DNA of 42,672 bases from a virus. The translations under genes and the position numbers were made by a program. Numbering within the stretch: position 1 is the stretch's first letter; the number at the start of each line of letters is the position of its first letter. The DNA is taken from the IMG/VR virus record IMGVR_UViG_3300045996_000537, positions 1 through 42,672 of that record, one strand, 5' to 3'. Under the pieces are notes generated by a model. It searched no databases and had not been told where the DNA came from. It was given only the letters and a program-made list of their open reading frames with translations. Shown piece by piece: positions 8,416 through 16,949 of this stretch.

Positions 8416-8762
8416 TAATAGTAGGTCGCTTTTTGCGGCTCGTAGGTAACGGTTCCCGCAGCCAGCTTGCGCAGCTCCTTGCGGCACGCCTCCACCGACG
8501 CATGCCGTTCGGCCAGGGACATGGGCAACTGCGAGAAGTGCGGCCCGCAATACAGCGCGACAAGATCGCTCAGCGCTTGGAAGAACCGCCCCGGAATTTC
8601 ATTGCGATCAACCGATATGATGTCCTCAACGCTCTCAAGCGCGGAATCGATCTGACCGTTAATCACCGTCTCATCGATCGCGGATAGCGACTCGCCCGGC
8701 ACCTTTTTGCCGAAGAGCGCCGCAACCTGATCTATCAGTTGCTCGGTCGTGTAATCCGTCAT
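8415..8762 (-). CDS. Head-tail connector / tail accessory factor (gp4-like position)
   Basis: 115 aa, mostly helical (TTEQLIDQVAALFGKK, INGQIDSALESVEDII, FFQALSDLVALYCGPHF), the profile of small head-completion adaptors that dock on the portal. It is directly upstream of the gp10-like tail hub, where P22-type phages encode gp4. It is shorter than P22 gp4 (166 aa), and any gp4 muramidase function cannot be judged here. Translation is coupled to both neighbours by overlapping start and stop codons. Confidence 0.6.
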   Translation of the reverse strand: MTDYTTEQLIDQVAALFGKKVPGESLSAIDETVINGQIDSALESVEDIISVDRNEIPGRFFQALSDLVALYCGPHFSQLPMSLAERHASVEACRKELRKLAAGTVTYEPQKATYY

Positions 8763-8944
8763 CGAACAGGCCCGCCTTTAGAGGGGCGCTTTGGCTTGCG
8801 CTTGGGCCGCCGATCCGCCATGCCGTTCGGCAGCGGAGGCCGATGCGCATCGAGGTCGTCCGATCTGTCAGCGCGATCAATCGCGCCCGCATCACGCTCC
8901 GGAAGGCGAATGTTCGGCGGCGGCTCTGGCAGCGGACGGTTCAT
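8759..8944 (-). CDS. Small Pro/Arg-rich protein, unknown
   Basis: 61 aa from ATG 8944 (MNRPLPEPPPNIRLPERD), with GAGG about 8 nt upstream. Very rich in Pro, Arg and Asp and ending RRPKRKPKRPSKGG, it is probably disordered and could bind nucleic acid or a structural partner. ATG 8944 is chosen because an upstream in-frame ATG (8995) would precede the terminator at 8961-8982. Its stop overlaps the next start (ATGA). Confidence 0.55.
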   Translation of the reverse strand: MNRPLPEPPPNIRLPERDAGAIDRADRSDDLDAHRPPLPNGMADRRPKRKPKRPSKGGPVR

Positions 8945-8960
8945 GCGGACCTCACAAATG

Positions 8961-8982
8961 AAAACCCCGGCTTTCGCCGGGG
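8961..8982 (-). terminator. Intrinsic terminator (minus strand)
   Basis: Stem CCCCGGC / GCCGGGG (8965-8971 with 8976-8982), 4-nt loop, followed on the minus strand by four T. It separates the capsid group from the head-tail connector group, 10 bases past the stop of the gene at 8992. Confidence 0.75.
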
Positions 8983-8991
8983 CTTCTTGGT

Positions 8992-9459
8992 TCACTTCTT
9001 CTTCGAAGGGGGCGCCTGCTTCTTCTTGTCGCCCACCTCGTCGGGCTGGGCTTCAATCGAGGGATTGCCGCCCGTGCGCTCGATGATGCGCTGCGCCTCT
9101 TTCTCTTTGGCCTCAGCCGTCATCGCCGCACCCTGAGCGCCCGGCTCCTCTGCGGTTTCCGCCGCAAGCGCTGCCGGATGCTTGCCGTCGCCGACCGCGT
9201 AGCCAGCCACCTCAGCGCGCCGGATAGCAGCCTCGCGTTGCTCGGTACGGACCTTCTCGGCCGCCTCTTCGGCTTCCTTCCGTGCCTTGGCCACATCACC
9301 CTTGCCTTCGGTGAAGTGTGAATTGGTTTTCAGCTTTTCGGCTTCCTCGTCGGTCACATCGACCATTTCGCCGAGGGGGAATTTCTTGCCGAACATCTCT
9401 GCGCTGGCCGGATCATGCCCACGCGCCTTCGGGTCGCCAGTAAAAGCAAACTGCGCCAT
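8992..9459 (-). CDS. Charged helical virion-region protein, unknown
   Basis: 155 aa. The N-terminal 45 residues look folded (MAQFAFTGDPKARGHDPAS, FGKKFPLGEMVDVTDEEAEK). The rest is a long Ala/Glu/Lys helix or coiled coil (VAKARKEAEEAAEKVRTEQREAA) and a Lys-rich end. The start has a good ribosome site, GAGGAGA before ATG 9459. It follows the capsid and decoration genes, so it may be a head-associated protein. It ends just before the terminator at 8961-8982. Confidence 0.55.
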   Translation of the reverse strand: MAQFAFTGDPKARGHDPASAEMFGKKFPLGEMVDVTDEEAEKLKTNSHFTEGKGDVAKARKEAEEAAEKVRTEQREAAIRRAEVAGYAVGDGKHPAALAAETAEEPGAQGAAMTAEAKEKEAQRIIERTGGNPSIEAQPDEVGDKKKQAPPSKKK

Positions 9460-9521
9460 TGTCGTCTCCTCTATAAACTGGGGCGATAACCTATAAACGG
9501 CTACCGCCCCAATTCGTTGCG

Positions 9522-9989
9522 TTACAGGTACGTGTAATAAACCACCGCAGTGATCATGCCCGTGCCGGTGGCCGCAGCCGTGGCAACGATCGTGATCTGC
9601 AAGATGGTTTCTTTGGTGAACGTCTTCGGCCCTGCCGTACGCAGGACACCACCGAGAGCGCGATCAATGCCAACCTCGTTGCCATCGATTGCATCGCCCG
9701 ACACGACGCCGAAGTTGCCGAACCCATCCGGGTCAGCAACCTCGTCACCATTCGCCGCCCAACCGAAGTCGAAGTCGAGCGTCTCGGTGCCAGTGTCGAT
9801 GTCGGCGCCGTAGATGCGGCCACCGACAACAGTTGCCCCGGCCGGGACGCGGCACATCTGAATGATGTCCGCAGCGGTCGGGTTGACCAAGAGGTTGTAC
9901 GAACCCCAAGCCACCTTCAGATCGCCCGCCTGGCTTGCACCGGCAACCGGGAAGGTAGAAGCGGCGCGAGCCGCCGTAAGAGTAGCCAT
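9522..9989 (-). CDS. Probable head decoration protein
   Basis: 155 aa, beta-rich with almost no charged helices: SYNLLVNPTAADIIQMCRVPAGATVVGG, then GADIDTGTETLDFDFGWAANGDE and a C-terminal strand pair AATGTGMITAVVYYTYL. Proteins of this type are often encoded directly after an N4-gp56-type major capsid gene and are taken as capsid decoration or fibre subunits. ATG 9989 has AGGAG 8 nt upstream. High expression with the capsid is expected because no terminator lies between them. Confidence 0.65.
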   Translation of the reverse strand: MATLTAARAASTFPVAGASQAGDLKVAWGSYNLLVNPTAADIIQMCRVPAGATVVGGRIYGADIDTGTETLDFDFGWAANGDEVADPDGFGNFGVVSGDAIDGNEVGIDRALGGVLRTAGPKTFTKETILQITIVATAAATGTGMITAVVYYTYL

Positions 9990-10007
9990 GCTGTGTTCTC
10001 CTTCCGA

Positions 10008-11123
10008 TTAGGCAGCGGTGGACGAGGCAAAGAAGCCAGTCACGATGCCGTTGTCCTTCGGCGTGTCACGGTCGCCCGTGCCCGTTCCGAAAGTAACCTT
10101 GTCAACACCGTAGATGGCCGAGATTTCGACGCCGCGCTTATCGCCGTAGTCGAAGGTCTCGGTGACGGACTTCCAGCGGCGCGCATACGCAACACCAACC
10201 GCCTGAGCACCGCAGAGGAACGCCGGCACAACCGTGGACGAGTCGCCAACGCCCGTGAGCGTCGAGTAATCGTACAGGTCGTGAGCTTCCTTGATGATGA
10301 CGCCGTTCCAGAGCATATCGCCGCCCTTGAACAGCCGGTTGTTCTCCATCTCAAGCGAGACTTCGCGCTGCGCCTGCCGCAAAGCCGTATCGGCCTTGAG
10401 GTCGCGGAACGCGAGCGGATGAGCATAGAGAATGTAGTAATAGCGGCCACTCGACTCCGTGCGGATCGGACGAATCTTCGGGTTGGCCCGGTTCATCGCC
10501 ATGAACTTCATCTGATCGATTGCGTCGATCGTCAGACGTTCAGCAGCCGTCGCTGCCGTCAGCGTCGCAAGGCCAGCCGAAAGGTCGGTGTTGGCCGAGT
10601 ACGCATTGTTGCCGAAGTACACGCGGTCAGCATTGGCGACCAGCCAAGCATCAAGCGCCGTCTGGTTGGCAGCGGCAGCAACATCGGTCGAGTTCATCGC
10701 GATGCCGCCCATCTTGCCGAGGCCGATGGAGATCAGGCGCTCGGTATCCTTCATCGACCAATCCTTGAGGACGAACTTGCCCGCCTCGCGAAGGTCAATT
10801 GCGGAATACTGCTCATCGATTTCCGCGATGCGCACCGCGTTGCGGCGCTTATCGACGGCAAGCTCGAACGAGCGAGTGCCCATTTCTTCTTCAAAGCCCT
10901 CCATCGTGTTGCGGCCAGTGACCGCCTGCTGGGTGAGCTTGTTGACGAGCGCGAAGTTGATGCGATCGCCCTTCTTCTTGGTCAAATCCTCGCGGATTTG
11001 GATAGCCGCGTTTTCGTTGGTCCCCATCTCGCCCGAGTAGCGATTTTCCGTCAGGTACTCGGTGAAGAAGTTGTCGTCCCAAATCTCTGGAGTGAGATTG
11101 GCATTGGCGCGTGTGTCGGCCAT
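10008..11123 (-). CDS. Major capsid protein, N4-gp56 family
   Basis: 371 aa. Signature segments of the N4-gp56/DUF4043 capsid family are visible: ENAAIQIREDLTKKKGDRINFALVNKL near residues 38-65, then TMEGFEEEMGTRSFELAVDKRRNAV, and the late VIIKEAHDLYDY followed by LCGAQAVGVAYARRW. The fold is HK97-like and would form the icosahedral shell. It follows the scaffold gene across a strong terminator (11166-11191), so it may need its own promoter or antitermination. The upstream leader also holds a hairpin (11131-11148). Confidence 0.88.
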   Translation of the reverse strand: MADTRANANLTPEIWDDNFFTEYLTENRYSGEMGTNENAAIQIREDLTKKKGDRINFALVNKLTQQAVTGRNTMEGFEEEMGTRSFELAVDKRRNAVRIAEIDEQYSAIDLREAGKFVLKDWSMKDTERLISIGLGKMGGIAMNSTDVAAAANQTALDAWLVANADRVYFGNNAYSANTDLSAGLATLTAATAAERLTIDAIDQMKFMAMNRANPKIRPIRTESSGRYYYILYAHPLAFRDLKADTALRQAQREVSLEMENNRLFKGGDMLWNGVIIKEAHDLYDYSTLTGVGDSSTVVPAFLCGAQAVGVAYARRWKSVTETFDYGDKRGVEISAIYGVDKVTFGTGTGDRDTPKDNGIVTGFFASSTAA

Positions 11124-11130
11124 GTGAGCC

Positions 11131-11148
11131 TGTCCTTAAGGCAGGACA
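11131..11148 (-). promoter_or_regulatory. Hairpin in the capsid mRNA leader
   Basis: TGTCCT (11131-11136) pairs with AGGACA (11143-11148) around a 6-nt loop, 8 bases upstream of the capsid ATG and just after the terminator. It has no T run, so it is not a terminator. It might protect the 5' end of the mRNA or affect ribosome access. Confidence 0.35.
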
Positions 11149-11165
11149 CCCTCACGTCAGCCCAA

Positions 11166-11191
11166 ACAAAAACCCCGCCTTAAGGGCGGGG
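11166..11191 (-). terminator. Intrinsic terminator between scaffold and capsid genes (minus strand)
   Basis: Stem CCCCGCC / GGCGGGG (11173-11179 with 11185-11191) with a 5-nt loop; on the minus strand five T follow (plus-strand AAAAA 11168-11172). The stop codon of the scaffold gene lies in the loop. Termination here would separate scaffold from capsid expression. Confidence 0.8.
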
Positions 11192-11998
11192 CTGCGGAGG
11201 CTTTGCGAAGATGTCGTTTATGTCTCGCGGCGCGAATGGCTGCACTGAGCGTGAGCCCACGTTTCGAGCCGCAGCGAGGTTGCTGGGCATGGCACCGGGG
11301 GCGCGCTGTTGCGTCGCCTGCGGCTGTCCGCCTTGCTGCAATTCGGCCAGGACTTTCTCGCGGATTTCAGCTTCAACCTTGGCTTTGTAGGCCGCTGGGT
11401 CGGTGCCGATTTCCTTCTGAGCTTCCTGGCGCTGATGCCACTGCACGGCCGCCGCAAAGCGGTTCGGCGCGTTTACAACTCGCTGGTAGTCGGCTTGGTC
11501 GAGCGCTTGCGTTTGCACGGCCTGCATAAAGGCTTGCTCGGCAGCGTTGACCTTCTCCTCGGTGAACCGCGTTTCGGCGGTCAATCGAGCGTTGGCCATC
11601 AACATTTTGCTTAGCTCCTGCATTTGAGGCGCGACGGCGTGACGAGCCGCCCCGTTGAAGTCCTCAAATTGGTCAGGAGCCTGCTGCTGCGGTTGCGGCG
11701 GTTTGACCGCTTCAACCATCTGCGTGAAACGGCGCTCCCACGCTGCATTCGATTCCGCCATCTGCTTTTCAAAGGCAGCGACTTGCTCGGTGTAGCGTTT
11801 GACCTTCTCCCGCGAAGCATGAAGCGCCTGTTGGGGGACCATCTTCTGGCCACCAACGTCGAGCGCTTCCGGCTCTTCGGTGTCGGTCTGTGCAGGCGTT
11901 TCCGTCTGCGATTGCGTCGTCTCTTGCGTTACAGGCTTTTCAGCTTCCGGGGACACGGCTTCGCCGCTCCCGGACAAAATGTTGTCCAGAGGTTGCAT
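11180..11998 (-). CDS. Scaffolding protein
   Basis: 272 aa. A disordered acidic N-terminus rich in Thr/Gln/Pro/Glu (TQETTQSQTETPAQTDTEEP) is followed by a long helical core (LHASREKVKRYTEQVAAFEKQM, FTEEKVNAAEQAFMQAVQ, AEIREKVLAELQQG) and a Pro/Arg-rich tail (ARNVGSRSVQPFAPRDIND). This is the usual makeup of phage scaffolds, and it sits between the portal and the major capsid gene as expected. It should drive procapsid assembly and leave before maturation. ATG 11998 follows about 120 bases in which nothing was recognised. Confidence 0.75.
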   Translation of the reverse strand: MQPLDNILSGSGEAVSPEAEKPVTQETTQSQTETPAQTDTEEPEALDVGGQKMVPQQALHASREKVKRYTEQVAAFEKQMAESNAAWERRFTQMVEAVKPPQPQQQAPDQFEDFNGAARHAVAPQMQELSKMLMANARLTAETRFTEEKVNAAEQAFMQAVQTQALDQADYQRVVNAPNRFAAAVQWHQRQEAQKEIGTDPAAYKAKVEAEIREKVLAELQQGGQPQATQQRAPGAMPSNLAAARNVGSRSVQPFAPRDINDIFAKPPQPRP

Positions 11999-12118
11999 AG
12001 TGGCTTCCTGTTATTGTGCGAGGTCACAGACGCCCGTTATCGACGGCGGCTCGAACTGGTTTTACGGCTCAGCAGCCGATCGCCCGATAACCCTCGGCGG
12101 CAGGGATTGGTTAAAGCC

Positions 12119-12973
12119 TCAGCGGCGCGCGTTGAGCCAGGTTTGCACGGCCGTCGCCTCGGTCGTGAGGGGCTTGGTGACAAGCAGCGCCGCGATCTTG
12201 CCATTCATCAGTAGACTGGCCGTTGTCGCGGAGTTAGCGCCCATGCGCGTGCGCGTGTTTCCGGTTGAAGGGACCACCGAAAATGAACCTTCGGCCACCC
12301 CATCGACAGTCAGAGACGATGATGTTGCGCCAAACTGCGCTCGGATGACATGTCGAGAACTGGCGTCAACGTTCGTGCCCGTGATGGTCTGCGCTGCCGC
12401 ACCATCACCGATTGTCATTTGAACGCGGTTTACGCCGCCCACAACGACGCGCTGTATCGATCGGTAGTTGCCAACACCGCCGCCACCGTAGCTGAAAATG
12501 CGACGCTCAGTGGTGTTGGCCGGGAGCGCGTCCTGCTGGATCAACGCCCATATTTCGCAAGGCGTCGCCACAGTCGGAAACGGGACAGATGCGAGCAGCA
12601 AGCTATCGTCAGTACCGTCAAATGTTAGGCCGGGCTGGCCATTGAAAGAAGTCGCCGAGTATGCAGGCTGCGCTCCGGCTGTCACTTGAGCGAGATCGTA
12701 AGCCGCTACAATATCTTTCCACGACGACGCGCCGGTTGCGATTGTAACCAAGTCGGATCGGTTCGCCTCCCAATATCCAAGAAGGTCAGAACCAAGAGCC
12801 GCGACCGGATTGTAGACAGGGGGCGCCGCGCTGGGAAAGCCCGGCTCCTCAAAGAGCACCCCGGCCTGCATCTCACCGATCTGCGCGTTGATACCGATGA
12901 TCAGCTTGCGGCGACGCGCTATCTCACGCGCGCTTAGCTCCTTCTTCCGTAGAATCTCCTCGATGTCGGTCAT
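12119..12973 (-). CDS. LamG/concanavalin A-like lectin-fold protein in the head gene cluster
   Basis: 284 aa. Residues about 1-35 form a charged helix (TDIEEILRKKELSAREIARRRK) that could anchor it to a virion partner. Residues about 65-284 have the layout of a ConA-like/LamG sandwich: LGYWEANRSD, SFNGQPGLTFDGTDDSLLLAS, CEIWALIQQD, RRIFSYGGG, RVQMTIGDG, HVIRAQFGATSSSLTVDGV, MNGKIAALLVTKPL. It lies between portal and scaffold and overlaps the portal stop (ATGA), so it is probably a virion component made with the head. A carbohydrate-binding surface role is inferred. Confidence 0.65.
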   Translation of the reverse strand: MTDIEEILRKKELSAREIARRRKLIIGINAQIGEMQAGVLFEEPGFPSAAPPVYNPVAALGSDLLGYWEANRSDLVTIATGASSWKDIVAAYDLAQVTAGAQPAYSATSFNGQPGLTFDGTDDSLLLASVPFPTVATPCEIWALIQQDALPANTTERRIFSYGGGGVGNYRSIQRVVVGGVNRVQMTIGDGAAAQTITGTNVDASSRHVIRAQFGATSSSLTVDGVAEGSFSVVPSTGNTRTRMGANSATTASLLMNGKIAALLVTKPLTTEATAVQTWLNARR

Positions 12974-15012
12974 GCGACCTTCGCCGGCTTACGCGCAGCG
13001 ATGCGTCTGTCTTCCGCCTTATCCCACGCTTCCTGCGCAAACTTCGCGGGCGCTAGGTCAGCCTCGCGCGTCGCCTTGTAGGCCGCAGCTTCCGACTGCG
13101 CAGCGCCAGCCAACAGCTTTCGAATCTCGGCGACGAGCTTCTGATCCTGCAACTCAGGCGGCGGCTCGTACTCGACCTGCTGCGGCTGGCCCGGGGCCTG
13201 AATGTCTGGCGTCAACGCTTCTTGCGCCTTCGCCTGCTTAAGCATCGTGTCGGCCTCGAGGTTCTGCAATTCAGCGTGAGCACCACGGAGTTGCAGTTCT
13301 TCGGCCGCCTGCGCCTGCGGGTTCTGCTGGCTCGCCTCGTCCATCTTCTGCAAGATGCGCTGCTTCACGCGGGGTTGCGGGAATGCCTCGATGATGGCCC
13401 GGAACGGCAACTCGCCCTTCACGTCCATTTGCTTGAGGTTCACCAGCGCCTCAAATTCCTCGTAGACCAGGCCCGGCCCTTGCTGGACCTCATCAATGAT
13501 GATGTCGCAGTCCAATTCCGAAACGTTCCCAACGACGCCCGCGATCTTCTGCGCAGCCTCCGGGTTCTGCTGCATCATCATCTGGATTTGCATCGGGTCG
13601 ATGTTGATGCCTGCCCACTTCACGTTCTTGTCGTCGTCTGTGACGCGAACCCACTTCTCTGCTGTGTAGAACTGACGAACGCGGTTGTAGATCGCGCGAA
13701 AGACGCGAATGTCCAGGTGGCGCAGGTTGTCCAAAAGATCGCCAAGGGAGACCATGCCGCCCTGCTGGCTCGCGAGGATGGCCTTGCCCGACGCAGCAGC
13801 CGAACCCCCCGCCTTATCCCCCATTGCGGTGGCGTTCGGCCCCTTGAGGTCAATCGAGTTCTTTGCTTCTTGCAGCAGCAGAAACTGAGCCTGCGCCAGG
13901 TCGGTTCGGGTGTTGAATTGGAAGCTGTCTTGAACGCCGTTCCCGCTCACGGGGTTAACGAGGATCACGCCATCGGGGCGCGCAGCCTCACGCCTAGCGA
14001 CCTCAACGTCATCAACAGCACCCTTCGTCATCACGATTTGGGCAGTGTTGAGCTGATGCAAGGCTTTCGAGTTGCGCTTGTTGATGGCGTCTTGCAACAG
14101 CACCATCTCGCGCACGAGGCCGAAGCGGTTGTTGTCGCGATCGACATAGGCCGACTGGAAGAACAACTCGGGCTCTGTGCCGCCGTGCTCATCCTGATAG
14201 GGCGAGGGGCCGGACTTGAGAATGCCGCCCTTCGTGTACTCCGCGAAGTGCCACTCCTCCGCCTGCTTGATCCAAATCTGGACGATGCGAACGCGCTTGC
14301 GCTTGCGGTCGGCCCATACGGTGTACTTGGGCTTATCGTCGTAAGTGTCGCTCTGCGTCGAGGTCGTGAGCGTCGCGTTTAGTTCTTCTTCTCCGTCGGG
14401 GTAAAGCGCGATCGCGTCGCGATAGTCCATCCATTGGACCGTGCCGTAGTAGCCAGCATCCGAGAAGTCAGGCTCGCTCGATGCCGGGTCCCAGAACATG
14501 CGGTCCCAAGGGATACGGCGCAGTTCAATCTCGGGCTCTCCATTGTAGCCAGTCTTGATGGCAACGGCGACGCCGCCTGAGCCCTCGATCAGCAGGTTGC
14601 GCCACACACCGGAGCGCTTGTAGTCGTAGTTTTGCTCGTCCGACACATAGCGGAGCACTTGCCCCATTGCGTCGGCGTCTTCCTCATGCGCCGGCGTGCG
14701 AGGCAAGCAACGCGGATCAATGCGCTGCTGCTTTTCCATGCCTACGAGGTAATCCACCTTCGACTTGATGCGGTTGTCGATATAGGGGGGCTGACGCCGC
14801 TTGCGCAGCTCTTTCAGCTCATCCGATGTCAACTGCTTGTTGTCGTGGTAGTCGCGGTCTCGCTCGCTTTCCTTGCGGGCCTCAGAGCTTGCGTCCTCGG
14901 CCTCTTCGAACATGCGGACGAGATCGGTCACGGTCAGCAGCGAGTCGTCTGGGTCGATGGGCGGTGCGCCCGTTAGTATCTCGCCGCTGAGAACCGCTTG
15001 GATGTCAGCCAT
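12970..15012 (-). CDS. Portal protein, P22 type
   Basis: 680 aa, about the length of P22-type portals. Recognisable features are the helical start (DLVRMFEEAEDASSEARKES, RDRDYHDNKQLT), RQPPYIDNRIKSKVDYLVG, the IPWDRMFWDPASSEPDFSDAGY segment and the long helical C-terminus rich in Gln and Ala (about residues 555-640), which resembles the barrel region. A ring of twelve such subunits forms the DNA entry vertex. The gene follows terminase and precedes scaffold and capsid, the usual order. Its start overlaps the stop of the small gene at 15292. Confidence 0.88.
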   Translation of the reverse strand: MADIQAVLSGEILTGAPPIDPDDSLLTVTDLVRMFEEAEDASSEARKESERDRDYHDNKQLTSDELKELRKRRQPPYIDNRIKSKVDYLVGMEKQQRIDPRCLPRTPAHEEDADAMGQVLRYVSDEQNYDYKRSGVWRNLLIEGSGGVAVAIKTGYNGEPEIELRRIPWDRMFWDPASSEPDFSDAGYYGTVQWMDYRDAIALYPDGEEELNATLTTSTQSDTYDDKPKYTVWADRKRKRVRIVQIWIKQAEEWHFAEYTKGGILKSGPSPYQDEHGGTEPELFFQSAYVDRDNNRFGLVREMVLLQDAINKRNSKALHQLNTAQIVMTKGAVDDVEVARREAARPDGVILVNPVSGNGVQDSFQFNTRTDLAQAQFLLLQEAKNSIDLKGPNATAMGDKAGGSAAASGKAILASQQGGMVSLGDLLDNLRHLDIRVFRAIYNRVRQFYTAEKWVRVTDDDKNVKWAGINIDPMQIQMMMQQNPEAAQKIAGVVGNVSELDCDIIIDEVQQGPGLVYEEFEALVNLKQMDVKGELPFRAIIEAFPQPRVKQRILQKMDEASQQNPQAQAAEELQLRGAHAELQNLEADTMLKQAKAQEALTPDIQAPGQPQQVEYEPPPELQDQKLVAEIRKLLAGAAQSEAAAYKATREADLAPAKFAQEAWDKAEDRRIAARKPAKVA

Positions 15013-15292
15013 TCAGTGGGACTTCCCCGGCGCGGCGGAAGTTCATAATGCAATCCTGAATGGCGAACAGAGGCGAGCAATCGGCAGCGCAGTGATAGGA
15101 AACATCGTCCTGACCGCGCTTCATGAACACCCACTCGATGCGAAGCGTCCGGTCCATGAAGCCAGCCACCTTCACGTCGAAGCCGAACCCGAGCGCCACG
15201 GCATTGATCGCAAGCATGAGGGCGCGAACGTTGGCCGAGCTGGCGGCCTTCTTCGCTCGTGCCTTGTCGAGAACGGCTATACCGTTTTCCAT
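15005..15292 (-). CDS. Small conserved-position protein between terminase and portal
   Basis: 95 aa, no recognised domain. It is predicted to be alpha/beta: KARAKKAASSANVRALMLAIN is helical, then VALGFGFDVKVAGF and LRIEWVFMKRG are strand-like. Three Cys lie near the end (HCAADCSPLFAIQDC). The start lies within the end of the large terminase gene (16-nt overlap) and the stop overlaps the portal start. Placement suggests expression with the packaging module; its role is unknown. Confidence 0.55.
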   Translation of the reverse strand: MENGIAVLDKARAKKAASSANVRALMLAINAVALGFGFDVKVAGFMDRTLRIEWVFMKRGQDDVSYHCAADCSPLFAIQDCIMNFRRAGEVPLNG

Positions 15293-16701
15293 GAATCCTC
15301 GTCCTCGCGGTCATTGCGGCTGTATCGATCGCGCACGGGCTTCTCGGTCGGGCGCGCTGGCGCAACCCAGGGCCGAGACATGCAGCCGTAGCGCCACTCG
15401 TCAGCGGCGTGATCTTCTGACTCGGTGTTTAAATCTTCGGGGCGGTCGTCGTCGTGCTGGAGCACGGGTATCGTACGTATTGAATCTCGGCACGTTGAAA
15501 AACAGTAGATCATTGGGCGCTCGCCATCGCCCTTTAGCCGAGCGCGGAATTGATCCCACCCGCCCATTGCACCGCGCTGCGTCACGCGCTTGTTGTCGGC
15601 AGGCCGGAAGATAACCCCTGCCATCAGCATGCGCTCTGCGATTGATGGCCCCCCATCACGGGCGAATGCTGCCGGGTCCAGAACACCGTAGGCGATTTTG
15701 TCGCCCTGATCTCTTTGCTTGATGCCGAGAGCTACTTCGTCGGCCGTGAGTTTTAGCCCCACGCCCGGCGCGGATGCGCCGTACCATTCTCGGTATCGGA
15801 CCATCGCGCCGCGAGGGATAGTGCGGCCATCATGCCTATGATCGTCCGATGCCACTGCCCACCAACCAACACTGAAAGGTGCAGCAGAGCCCCAGTCAGC
15901 AGATCGGAAGCGAAGCCATTGATCTGGAATCTCAAATGGCTTGATGACGTGCTTCGCGTTGGACCATTCATCGAAGAATGCTCCCTCGATTGCCGACCAA
16001 TCGCCGTCGAGCCAAGCTTTAACGAGAGCGTCAGAGCCGGACATCTGCAAGCGCTGCACGTAGTCAGCGCCGAGATAGTGATTGTCCCCTATGCGAGAGG
16101 GTATGTAGACGCGCTCAAGTCCTGACTTCGCATCCCTTATGACCTGCCAACCAGAAGGCGCGGGGTCGATGTAGCGTGCTCGCACCCAACTGTGGCCTGG
16201 CCCGCCTGGATTGCCCGTCGCCCGAAAGCCTGTTGGCACGCCAGCACCCGAGCGCAGCGTTGCCATCAACTTGAGGATCGGACGATCCGACGGGAAGTTG
16301 CCGATCTCCTCAACATAAACGCGCGTGTAGCTGTGGCCTTGGTAGGCTTCGGCATCCGCGTCGCGCTCAAGGTATGCGAAGCGCAATCGAGCCCCATCAG
16401 GAGCCCGCCACATCTTGTCCTGCTCGTGGAACTTCCAGCCCAGCGGCGTGTATATCGCCTTGGATCGCTCGATGGTCTCAACAAGCTCGGTGCGCTGGCG
16501 GCGCAGCATCAGGCCGATGGCATGTTCGCCGTAAGTGTCCGCGTGTTCGAGAAAGTCACCCAAGACACCATCGGTCTTGCCGCCGCCGCGCGCTCCGCCG
16601 AAGAACACCTCGAATACCGGGCATGAGATTAGTGCAGTTTGCGGCCCCGTCTGCGCTTCCCAAGCTACTGAATAGTCGGCTGCGAGTTCTGCTTCTGCCA
16701 T
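15277..16701 (-). CDS. terL: Terminase large subunit
   Basis: 474 aa. ATPase domain: Walker A GGARGGGKT at residues 35-43, an adenine-motif-like Gln upstream (WEAQTGPQ) and Walker B VYVEEI near residue 128. The RNase H-like nuclease domain starts near RFRSADWGSAAPFSVGWW, where the first Asp would bind metal, with later acidic residues (YGVLDPAAFARD; ESEDHAADEWRY near the end). It cuts and pumps DNA into the procapsid through the portal. The start overlaps the end of the small subunit gene. By eye the headful or cohesive mode cannot be decided, but the circular end-match fits a circularly permuted headful phage. Confidence 0.9.
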   Translation of the reverse strand: MAEAELAADYSVAWEAQTGPQTALISCPVFEVFFGGARGGGKTDGVLGDFLEHADTYGEHAIGLMLRRQRTELVETIERSKAIYTPLGWKFHEQDKMWRAPDGARLRFAYLERDADAEAYQGHSYTRVYVEEIGNFPSDRPILKLMATLRSGAGVPTGFRATGNPGGPGHSWVRARYIDPAPSGWQVIRDAKSGLERVYIPSRIGDNHYLGADYVQRLQMSGSDALVKAWLDGDWSAIEGAFFDEWSNAKHVIKPFEIPDQWLRFRSADWGSAAPFSVGWWAVASDDHRHDGRTIPRGAMVRYREWYGASAPGVGLKLTADEVALGIKQRDQGDKIAYGVLDPAAFARDGGPSIAERMLMAGVIFRPADNKRVTQRGAMGGWDQFRARLKGDGERPMIYCFSTCRDSIRTIPVLQHDDDRPEDLNTESEDHAADEWRYGCMSRPWVAPARPTEKPVRDRYSRNDREDEDSWKTV

Positions 16702-16949
16702 TGCTCGGTGCTTTTGGCCTTCTCAGGAACGCGGGCGACGTAGCGGTGCACAACCTCAGTGGTGTTGTCAGTTTGGCTGAGGTCGGGCAGGACTTTGCGC
16801 AACAAAGCGATGCCCGCAGAAACCTGCGTGGCGCTCATTTCTCTGCCCTCCACCACATGTTCGATAAGGGCATTGAGAATGTTAGAGTTTTGGATTTTAA
16901 CCCGGTGCTCGTCTGACATGGAGAAACCGGGCTTACGGCCTCTAGCCAT
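16665..16949 (-). CDS. Probable terminase small subunit
   Basis: 94 aa. It starts MARGRKPGFSMSDEHRVKIQN, a basic HTH-like opening, then helices NILNALIEHVVEGREMSATQVSAGIALLRKVLPDLS, as in small DNA-recognition subunits of phage terminases. It overlaps the start of the large subunit gene by 37 nt. It should choose the packaging start (pac) site and recruit the motor. The call rests on the basic N-terminus and on position. Confidence 0.7.
   Translation of the reverse strand: MARGRKPGFSMSDEHRVKIQNSNILNALIEHVVEGREMSATQVSAGIALLRKVLPDLSQTDNTTEVVHRYVARVPEKAKSTEQWQKQNSQPTIQ

Noticed and set aside
9993-11183. 396-aa plus-strand open frame opposite the capsid gene
   Set aside because: Shadow of the major capsid gene; Leu/Arg/Val-rich text with no domain.
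13222-14382. 386-aa plus-strand open frame opposite the portal gene
   Set aside because: It mirrors the strongly supported portal protein and has no recognisable motifs.
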